From Hyphomicrobium sp. NDB2Meth4 (GTDB lineage: Bacteria > Pseudomonadota > Alphaproteobacteria > Rhizobiales > Hyphomicrobiaceae): DNA of 64,000 nt. Position numbers and translations under genes: made by a program. Under the pieces are notes generated by a model that did no database searches, was not told the origin of the DNA, and was given only the letters and a program-made list of their open reading frames with translations. The stretch is from the NCBI RefSeq assembly GCF_900117445.1, contig NZ_FPEJ01000013.1, positions 310,001 to 374,000 of the forward strand, in the 5' to 3' direction. How positions within the stretch are numbered: the stretch's first letter is position 1; each line of letters opens with the position of its first letter. Of this stretch, positions 17,723-24,459 are shown piece after piece.

Positions 17723-18664
17723 ATGACAGACTTCTTCATCAACTGGGTCGCGAACATTCCGGGCTTCGCCGCACCATTCGCGCTGGCAGCGCTCGGCTTG
17801 ATCGTGTCGGAGAAGTCCGGCGTGCTGACGCTCGGCGCCGAAGGTTACATGCTCGTCGGCGCACTGTCTGGCGTCGGTGCCATCCTGTTGCTCGGCGGAT
17901 ACCCGATGGCTGCGCTGCTCATCGCCGCCGCCGTAACGAGCCTCTTCTCGCTCATTTTCGCCGTAATGACGGTCACGCTGCGCGTCAACCAGGTGATCGC
18001 CAGTCTCGCCATCATCTTTCTCGGGCAGGGCTTGACCAGTCTCATCGCCACGCGTGCGGGTTGGCTCAATGTGCCGATCGCTGGTCTCGGAAAGCTCAAC
18101 GTGCCGGGCCTGTCGGACCTTCCTGTGGTCGGACCGATCCTGTTCCAGCAGGATCTCGTCTGCTACCTGCTGGTTCCGATCTTTGTCGGTGTCGTCTACG
18201 TCCTTAATCGCACCGTCATCGGGCTCAAGCTTCGCGCTGTCGGGGATGGACCCGATGCCGCCGACGCGGCAGGCGTAAGCGTCAACCTCTTTCGCTATGG
18301 TGCCGTCATGGCGGGCGCGGCGCTGGTCGGTCTGGCTGGCGCCTATCTCTCCATCGGCATCGCCAAGCTCTGGGTGGATGGCATGTCGGGCGGCCGCGGC
18401 CTGATCGCCATCGCGCTCGTCATCTTCGCCCGCTGGCATCCATGGCGCGCACTCGCTGGCGCAGTTCTCTTCGGCGGTATCGAGGCGCTTATTCCGCGCG
18501 TCGCGGCCATCGGCCTGCAGGTGCCCCAATACTTCGTGATGATGACGCCGTATCTCGCCACGCTCGCGGTGATGGTCTGGGCGAGCACGCGCGGACGCGA
18601 GCGGGCCGCCTTCGCAATGCCGCAAGCCCTGGGACAACCCCACACGCGCGAGGAGCGTCACTAG
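17723..18664 (+). CDS. BMP-type ABC importer permease 2
   Basis: 313-residue permease forming the second half of the transmembrane pore. It has N-terminal hydrophobic segments, the L-T-L-G-A-E-G-Y-M motif near 33-41 equivalent to the I-G-I-E-G motif of its partner, and the coupling stretch V-N-Q-V-I-A-S-L-A-I-I-F near 86. The true start is the ATG at 17723 (M-T-D-F-F-I-N-W), five bases after permease 1. It is the last gene of the plus-strand catabolic set and is followed by a bidirectional terminator. Confidence 0.92.
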   Translation: MTDFFINWVANIPGFAAPFALAALGLIVSEKSGVLTLGAEGYMLVGALSGVGAILLLGGYPMAALLIAAAVTSLFSLIFAVMTVTLRVNQVIASLAIIFLGQGLTSLIATRAGWLNVPIAGLGKLNVPGLSDLPVVGPILFQQDLVCYLLVPIFVGVVYVLNRTVIGLKLRAVGDGPDAADAAGVSVNLFRYGAVMAGAALVGLAGAYLSIGIAKLWVDGMSGGRGLIAIALVIFARWHPWRALAGAVLFGGIEALIPRVAAIGLQVPQYFVMMTPYLATLAVMVWASTRGRERAAFAMPQALGQPHTREERH

Positions 18665-18705
18665 TCGATAGGACGTCCCGCACCAGCTGCGTTGAATATG
18701 AACAA

Positions 18706-18729
18706 GGCCGGGGTTATGCCCCGGCCTTT
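18706..18729. terminator. Bidirectional terminator between the ABC operon and matB
   Basis: Perfect 8-bp GC stem (18706-18713 with 18719-18726), TTATG loop and a short T-run on the plus side. On the minus side the stem is followed by TTG-TT, so it can serve both convergent transcripts. Confidence 0.88.
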
Positions 18730-18761
18730 CTCGTCGGCGACGACGTAGCGGATGTCCGGCT

Positions 18762-20291
18762 TCACACCGCGCGCTTCAGCGCATAGAGATCCTTGTAGGT
18801 CTGGCGCAACTCGTTCTTCAGCACCTTGCCCATCGTGTTGCGCGGTAACGCGTCTACGAACAGTACCCGCTTCGGCAGCTTGTACTTAGCAAGCTTGCTT
18901 TCGAGCACCGACAGCACACCCTTCTCGTCGAGATTGGCGCCTTTGTTCAGCACGACGACGGCAGTAACACCCTCGCCGAAGTCGTGGTGCGGAACGCCGA
19001 TGACCGCGCTCTCGAACACGCCGTCCATGGCGTCGATCTCCGTCTCGACCTCTTTCGGATACACATTGTAGCCGCCCGAGATCACGAGGTCTTTGCCGCG
19101 CCCGACGATCGACACGTAGTTGTTGTCGTCGATCTTACCGAGATCGCCCGTGATGAAGTAGCCATCGGGCGTAAATTCCGCTGCCGTCTTCTCCGGCATC
19201 CGCCAATAGCCCTTGAATACGTTCGGCCCCTTCACCTGGATCATACCGACCTCGCCCGCGGGCTTGGCTGCCCCCGTTTCGGGATCGCAAACGCGGACGC
19301 TGATCCCGGACAATGCTGGCCCCACAGATCCCGGGATGCGCTCGCCCTCGTACGGGTTCGACGTGATCATATTGGTCTCGGTCATACCGTAGCGCTCGAG
19401 GATACGGTGGCCCGTACGCTGTTCCCACGCGCGATGCGTCTCCGCCAGCAGCGGCGCCGAGCCGGAAACGAACAGGCGCATGTTCGCCGTTGTCTCTCGC
19501 GTGAGGCGTGGGTCATCCAGCAGCCGCGTATAAAACGTCGGAACGCCCATCATCGTCGTGGCCCCCGGCAAAAGCCGGAAGATCTCGTCGGGATCGAATT
19601 TCGGCAGCAACACCATCGATGATCCCGCCATCAGCGTGACGTTGGTGGCGACGAACAGGCCGTGCGTGTGGAATATCGGCAGCGCATGCAGCAGCACATC
19701 GTCAGCGGTGAAGCGCCACGATCCCTTCAGGACGCTGGCATTCGATGTGAGATTGGCGTGCGTGAGCATCGCGCCTTTCGACCGGCCGGTCGTGCCCGAC
19801 GTATAAAGGATCGCAGCGAGATCATCGCCAGTGCGTTCGACGTCAGAGAATTCCGTGGCAAGGTCGCCGCTCTCCTCGCTCACCGTCCCGATCCCATTGC
19901 GATCGAGCGTCTCGACGTGCGCGACACCAAGCTCGCGCGCCAGCGCCGAAATGCCCGCGAGCTTTGCCGGGTCGCACACGACGACGCGCGGCTCGGCATC
20001 CCCGATGAAGTATTCCATCTCGGCAAGCGTGTAGCCGGTGTTCAGCGGCAGATAGACGGCGCCGACGCGCAGGCAGGCGAGATACAACATGAGCGCGCGA
20101 GCCGACTTTTCCACCTGCACGGCAACGCGGTCGCCCGGCTTCACGCCCTTTGATACGAGCAGGTTGGCGAGCTTTGCAGATTCTGCAAACGCCGCTTCAT
20201 AGCTCGTCGCCTGGCCAGTCGGTGACACGATGAATGGCGCCGACACCCGTTCGGTTCGCGCCCGGATGAGGGAGAACAGATTTCCAGACAT
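18762..20291 (-). CDS. matB: Malonyl-CoA synthetase (MatB)
   Basis: 509-residue acyl-activating enzyme that joins malonate to CoA using ATP. The AMP-binding P-loop, L-Y-T-S-G-T-T-G-R-S-K-G, is near 160-171, with E-R-Y-G-M-T-E-T-N near 290, the D-G-Y-F-I-T-G-D motif near 382 and the catalytic Lys in the C-terminal T-M-G-K-V-L-K. The M-T-E-T-N-M and N-P-Y-E-G-x-R-I-P-G segments are characteristic of malonyl-CoA synthetases rather than general fatty-acyl ligases. It is the second gene of the pair with malonyl-CoA decarboxylase, 20 bases behind it. No malonate carrier gene (matC) lies beside it, which suits malonate made inside the cell. Confidence 0.9.
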   Translation of the reverse strand: MSGNLFSLIRARTERVSAPFIVSPTGQATSYEAAFAESAKLANLLVSKGVKPGDRVAVQVEKSARALMLYLACLRVGAVYLPLNTGYTLAEMEYFIGDAEPRVVVCDPAKLAGISALARELGVAHVETLDRNGIGTVSEESGDLATEFSDVERTGDDLAAILYTSGTTGRSKGAMLTHANLTSNASVLKGSWRFTADDVLLHALPIFHTHGLFVATNVTLMAGSSMVLLPKFDPDEIFRLLPGATTMMGVPTFYTRLLDDPRLTRETTANMRLFVSGSAPLLAETHRAWEQRTGHRILERYGMTETNMITSNPYEGERIPGSVGPALSGISVRVCDPETGAAKPAGEVGMIQVKGPNVFKGYWRMPEKTAAEFTPDGYFITGDLGKIDDNNYVSIVGRGKDLVISGGYNVYPKEVETEIDAMDGVFESAVIGVPHHDFGEGVTAVVVLNKGANLDEKGVLSVLESKLAKYKLPKRVLFVDALPRNTMGKVLKNELRQTYKDLYALKRAV

Positions 20292-20311
20292 GACAATCTC
20301 CTTGAGCGCGC

Positions 20312-21673
20312 TCAGTGTTGTGGAACGGGCAGGGCGAGGCGATCGGCAGATGCATTGCGCAACAGGCGTTGCACGGTCGGCGACGTCACGATCTCTCCCT
20401 GCTCGGCATAGGCTTCGTGGTTCCTTTCGATGGCGCCGAGGTCGTAGAGGTAGTTCACCATCAGCCCATAGGATTGAGTGATACCCTTGGGCGAGACATC
20501 GCCCATGAAGTTGATGCGTTCGAGCCGCGCGCCGTTGCCGAGATGAAAGCGGGCCACCGGATCGATGGGGCGTCCCTGCACCGTCTTCGCCTTGATGAAG
20601 TAAGCAGCCGCCGCTTCCTTCATCGGCTCTTCCACTTCATCTGGATGCGCATTCATCCAATTGGGATCGCGCAACCGCTGCAATGCTTCGAGGCCAGCCC
20701 GATGAATGAACGGAGATCGCACGGTGGCGCACTCGGCTGCCAGCCACTTCGCAAACCCCGGAGCAGGCGAAAGCGTTACGAAGGTCGATAGCCGAGGCAT
20801 CTCGCGCTTCAGCTCTTCCACCACTTGCTTGATCAGGAAGTTTCCGAACGAGATGCCGGCCAGTCCCCGCTGGCAGTTCGAGATCGAATAGAACACCGCC
20901 ACTGATGCTTCAGCAGGGGAGAGCGGTTCACGCTTCAGGTCCAGCAGCGGCGCGATGGCGCCAGGAATGTCGCGCGTCAGCGCTACCTCGACGAAGATCA
21001 GCGGATCATCGTTGATCTGCGGGTGGAAGAACGCATAGCAGCGCCGGTCGGGCGGCTCCAAGCGGTTGCGAAGGTCATCCCAGCTCTTGATGGTGTGAAC
21101 CGCCTCGTACTCGGTGATCTTCGCCAGAATGTTCGCCGGCGTCGTCCAGTCGATACGGCGCAGCACCAGGAAGCCGCGGTTGAACCATGACGACAGCAAG
21201 TGCGAGAAGTCGGCATCGAGAGGCGATAGCATCGGGTCGGCACGCAATAGCTCGAGCACGTTCTCGCGCATGCGCACCAGTGCGGCCGTGCCTCCTGGAG
21301 CGCGGTTGAGACGGCGAATGACTTCCTGCCGGCGCGGCTCGGATGCCGCCGTCAGTTCGGTAATGGCCTCGCTCGAGCGTTCATCGAGATAGGCGAGCGC
21401 CGCCTTCTCCAGACGCTCCTCCTCCGGCCCATAGTCGAGCGCCAGCGACTTCAAAAAGGCCCCGCGCGTGCTCTTGTCGGCAGCCGCATATGCACCAAGG
21501 ACGTCCTGCGCCAGCGCCACGCCGGAAGCTTCTCCGCGCCCCGACAGTAGCGCCCGCGTCATGGTGAAAAGGTCACCGGCAGATTGCTGCGCAGCCGCAG
21601 ACTCGCCCCGGATCAACTCACGCCCCCGTTCTGCGATGGAGCTCAGAAGATCCTGGAAATAGCTTCGCCCCAT
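20312..21673 (-). CDS. mcd: Malonyl-CoA decarboxylase (MatA/MCD)
   Basis: 453 residues converting malonyl-CoA to acetyl-CoA and CO2. An all-helical N-terminal domain (to about 180) leads to the GNAT-like catalytic domain with F-V-T-L-S-P-A-P-G-F near 295 (catalytic Ser) and F-H-L-G-N-G-A near 390 (catalytic His). The ATG at 21673 has GGAG nine bases upstream; an in-frame ATG at 21694 would add seven residues. It is the first gene of the pair with matB and divergent from the GntR regulator, whose putative operators lie between them. Confidence 0.92.
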   Translation of the reverse strand: MGRSYFQDLLSSIAERGRELIRGESAAAQQSAGDLFTMTRALLSGRGEASGVALAQDVLGAYAAADKSTRGAFLKSLALDYGPEEERLEKAALAYLDERSSEAITELTAASEPRRQEVIRRLNRAPGGTAALVRMRENVLELLRADPMLSPLDADFSHLLSSWFNRGFLVLRRIDWTTPANILAKITEYEAVHTIKSWDDLRNRLEPPDRRCYAFFHPQINDDPLIFVEVALTRDIPGAIAPLLDLKREPLSPAEASVAVFYSISNCQRGLAGISFGNFLIKQVVEELKREMPRLSTFVTLSPAPGFAKWLAAECATVRSPFIHRAGLEALQRLRDPNWMNAHPDEVEEPMKEAAAAYFIKAKTVQGRPIDPVARFHLGNGARLERINFMGDVSPKGITQSYGLMVNYLYDLGAIERNHEAYAEQGEIVTSPTVQRLLRNASADRLALPVPQH

Positions 21674-21737
21674 GACCGTGGCTCCAGACCGCATACGTCT
21701 TCTGGCCGGCGGCAGCCTAGGCTCTCCCGTCGCCGCT

Positions 21738-21790
21738 CTGTATTTCCAGAAGCATTAAACTGTATCCAGAGTCAATAATATTGTATACAA
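21738..21790. promoter_or_regulatory. Three palindromic GntR-type operators between mcd and matR
   Basis: CTGTATTTCCAG (21738-21749), CTGTATCCAG (21760-21769) and the perfect TTGTATACAA (21781-21790) are centred exactly 21 bp apart, which is two helical turns. The last matches the TNGT-N3-ACNA pattern of FCD-type GntR proteins and resembles, from memory, the published MatR site. This fits cooperative binding by the adjacent regulator to control both divergent transcripts. Confidence 0.7.
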
Positions 21791-21796
21791 GAAGCC

Positions 21797-22477
21797 ATGG
21801 CGAACGACATGACAAAAGAGCTCAGCAGCGCCGCTAAACTCCGCGATGCCCTCGAGGAGGAGATCGTCACTGGCCAGATATTGCCGGGCGCGCGCCTTGA
21901 TGAGGTGTCCTTGGCCGAGCGCTTTGGCGTGTCACGAACACCGGTGCGCGAAGCTCTCCACCAACTTGCATCGGCTGGTCTCGTCGAGATTCAACCGCGC
22001 CGCGGAGCCACGGTCACCGAGCTGCACGCCGATACGCTCGTCGAAATGTTCGATGTCATGGCCGAACTCGAAGCCATGGCCGTGGGTCTGGCCGCCCGTC
22101 GCCATACCGAGGCGGACAAGAAGGCGATCGTCTCAGCGCATGCCGAGTGCAAGCGCGCGGCAAAATCCGGCGACGTCGATCGCTACTACTACGCCAACGA
22201 AGCCTTCCACGATGCGCTTTATGCAGCGAGCCACCACGCCTTCCTGATCACGCAGTGTCGCCAGCTGCATCGCCGCCTCAAGGCGTATCGTCGCCTCCAG
22301 TTGCGCGTTCGGCATCGCGTGTCGGCGTCCCTCGCAGAGCATCAGTCCATCATCGACGCGATTCTGGCATTCGATCAGGCGCAGGCCGCAGCCTGCGCGC
22401 GCAGGCACATCGTTGTGCAAGGCGAACGGTTCGGCGACCTGATCGCGTCTCTCAAGTCGCTCGCCGCCGCGGAGTAG
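21797..22477 (+). CDS. matR: GntR/FCD-family regulator (MatR-like)
   Basis: 226 residues. The GntR winged helix covers about 10-75, with the recognition region L-A-E-R-F-G-V-S-R-T-P-V-R-E-A-L. A helical FCD effector domain follows (E-L-E-A-M-A-V-G-L-A-A-R near 95, H-x-x-I-I-D-A-I near 190). Its place, divergent from malonyl-CoA decarboxylase and six bases after a perfect TTGTATACAA palindrome, argues that it is the malonate-responsive repressor MatR and controls itself as well. It is not known whether it also governs the upstream island. Confidence 0.85.
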   Translation: MANDMTKELSSAAKLRDALEEEIVTGQILPGARLDEVSLAERFGVSRTPVREALHQLASAGLVEIQPRRGATVTELHADTLVEMFDVMAELEAMAVGLAARRHTEADKKAIVSAHAECKRAAKSGDVDRYYYANEAFHDALYAASHHAFLITQCRQLHRRLKAYRRLQLRVRHRVSASLAEHQSIIDAILAFDQAQAAACARRHIVVQGERFGDLIASLKSLAAAE

Positions 22478-22833
22478 TCTCGGAGCATTATATGAAGGAC
22501 CCGAAAGGCGCGGGTCCTCGTCACGGTTGGCTATTGCTTGAGCGTAATCTGATCGTAGGTCGCGCCGTCGGCGAAGTGATGTTTGTGGCTGCAAGGCAAC
22601 GCTCGATCGCGATCTGTCGCCTGACGCGAAGGGCGCCGCGGCCCTGGGGCGAAGGCCACCGCAGACGAAAACCACGCAAAAACATGACTTTATAGGTATG
22701 GTTTTAGAGCGCGCCTGTCGATACACCCTAGAGTCGATATAAATCGCTGGGATTGCAGCAGAATAACGTGGGCGCTACGTAGGAAGCTCAGGCGCTCGTC
22801 GCTTGCACTCCGTGTCGGAAAACCGCGTACCGC
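22478..22833. other. Intergenic region after matR
   Basis: 356 bases without a convincing gene. It contains one terminator-like hairpin at 22496-22518 (8-bp stem AGGACCCG/CGGGTCCT, seven-base loop, no T-run), then sequence leading to the sigma-factor gene. A TTTAGAG half-site near 22703 resembles half of an Irr box but lacks its partner. Confidence 0.5.
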
Positions 22834-23361
22834 ATGAACTCGCAGCCCACCGCAACAGATTTCGACAGCCTGTTTCGCGTCTATCACCGCGAACTTGGCT
22901 CGTTTGCTTATGGGCGCCTGCGCGACCGCGAAGCGGCATCCGATGTCGTGCAGGACGCGTTCGTTCGCTACATCGCGCATACTCGGCAAGCTGCTGCCGT
23001 TCCTGAGGCGCCGCGCTTCTTCCTGTGGCGCATCGCTAGCAATCTCATCCTGGACTTCGGACGCAGAGAGCGCCGCAGGGGTCACCAAGCAGCCATCGAC
23101 GATGCAGCCGTCGCCGAGATCGCCGACCCCGCGCCCTCGCCGGAGCATCAGCTCGCTGCGCGGCAGGAATATCGCATCCTCGTGCGCGCGCTGGGCGAAC
23201 TCTCCGCCAATCAACGCGCCGCGCTGGTGATGAACCGGGTCGACCAGATGACGCACGCGGAGATCGCTCGCCGGCTCGGCGTATCCCCCAGTATGGTCAA
23301 CAAGTACATCATGCGCGCGCTCACGCATTGCGTTATGCGCCTGATGGAAGCCGGACGATGA
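22834..23361 (+). CDS. ECF sigma factor, FecI-type (module 1)
   Basis: 175-residue extracytoplasmic-function sigma factor. Region 2 is about 10-75 (A-S-D-V-V-Q-D-A-F-V-R-Y near 35, then W-R-I-A-S-N-L). Region 4 is about 125-175 with the helix-turn-helix H-A-E-I-A-R-R-L-G-V-S-P-S-M-V. In FecI-type systems the sigma is held by the next gene, FecR, and released when the outer-membrane receptor binds its ligand. Here FecR starts 54 bases downstream and the receptor follows, the classical order. Confidence 0.92.
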   Translation: MNSQPTATDFDSLFRVYHRELGSFAYGRLRDREAASDVVQDAFVRYIAHTRQAAAVPEAPRFFLWRIASNLILDFGRRERRRGHQAAIDDAAVAEIADPAPSPEHQLAARQEYRILVRALGELSANQRAALVMNRVDQMTHAEIARRLGVSPSMVNKYIMRALTHCVMRLMEAGR

Positions 23362-23415
23362 TCCCGAGGACTGTCAACTCCGCCGGCACGCGCGTCTTAC
23401 CTGGTAGGTGAGGCA

Positions 23416-24360
23416 ATGCGGCAGCTCCGGGGAATGCCAGACGATAACGCGCGATCGCTCGATCCTCTCACCGAGGAGGCACTCGCTTGGCTTGTGCGGC
23501 TTCATTCGGGAGAAGAGTCTGAGGACGATTGGCAGCGCTATCACGACTGGAAGGCAGAGACGCCCGCCAACCGCGACGCATCGCGGCGCGCCGAGGACAT
23601 GTGGAGCCGACTCGGCCCGGCGCTGCGCCGCAAGGGCACGCCACCCATAGCCGGCATCGTGGCCGCGGCGATTCTTGTTGGAGCCGCGCTCGCCTACACT
23701 GGAGCCTTCGGCCGTGCTGACGCGTGGCTCGCCGATGAAGCAACGGGAATCGGAGAGCGCCGCGTGGTGAAGCTCGCCGACGCGACGGAGATCGTGCTCG
23801 ATGCTGTGACGAGCTTTGATGTGCGCTACTCGCCGACCGAGCGGCGCATCGTGCTACGCGACGGCCAGATCTACGCCACCGTTGCCCCCGAGCCCGGCCG
23901 TCCCTTCGTCGTCGAGGCGAATGGTGGGAGCGTTCGCGCTCTGGGAACCCAGTTCAACGTGCGCATGAACGATGATGGCGCACGCGTCGCCGTCACCGAG
24001 CACGCCGTCCGTGTGTCGTACGGAGCCAACCCCGGCGTCACCGTCGCCGCGGGGCAGGGTGTCGGATACGAAAGGAGGAGCGGCCTCGGTGTTCCTTCTG
24101 CCGTAGACGCCAACGCGATCAGCGCATGGCGCCGCGGCGAGGTCATCTTCGACAACAAGCCGCTGGGCGAAGTCGTCGACGACATGCACAGGTATGGCGG
24201 CGGCACAGCCGTGTTCACCGACGCGCACCTGAAAGAGCTTCCGGTGACTGGTGTTTTCAGCACATCAGAAGTCGATGCCTTCTATGCCGCTCTCGAAGGC
24301 GCGCTACCGGTGCGCGCCACGCGCCTGCCGTTGATCACGGTGATATCCCGCGCAAACTGA
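23416..24360 (+). CDS. FecR-type anti-sigma/signal transducer (module 1)
   Basis: 314 residues. An N-terminal DUF4880 domain (about 18-65, E-A-L-A-W-L-V-R-L-H-S-G, W-R/W-S cytoplasmic part) is followed by one membrane segment (about 76-95). The periplasmic FecR domain comes next (R-x-V-x-L-A-D-A-T-E-I-V-L-D near 118), with a C-terminal DUF4974/STN-like tail. It relays receptor occupancy from the periplasm to the sigma factor. It sits between the sigma and receptor genes of the same module. Confidence 0.9.
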   Translation: MRQLRGMPDDNARSLDPLTEEALAWLVRLHSGEESEDDWQRYHDWKAETPANRDASRRAEDMWSRLGPALRRKGTPPIAGIVAAAILVGAALAYTGAFGRADAWLADEATGIGERRVVKLADATEIVLDAVTSFDVRYSPTERRIVLRDGQIYATVAPEPGRPFVVEANGGSVRALGTQFNVRMNDDGARVAVTEHAVRVSYGANPGVTVAAGQGVGYERRSGLGVPSAVDANAISAWRRGEVIFDNKPLGEVVDDMHRYGGGTAVFTDAHLKELPVTGVFSTSEVDAFYAALEGALPVRATRLPLITVISRAN

Positions 24361-24459
24361 CACAGCCGTTCCGCTGATTGAATATTGTTGGTGTCAACAT
24401 TTCCCCTGACGGCGTCTTTCTCTTTGTAGGCCGGATTATACCGGCGCGTGGGGGACAGT

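Noticed and set aside
22700-22720. Irr box before the first sigma gene
   Set aside because: Only one half-site (TTTAGAG) is present.
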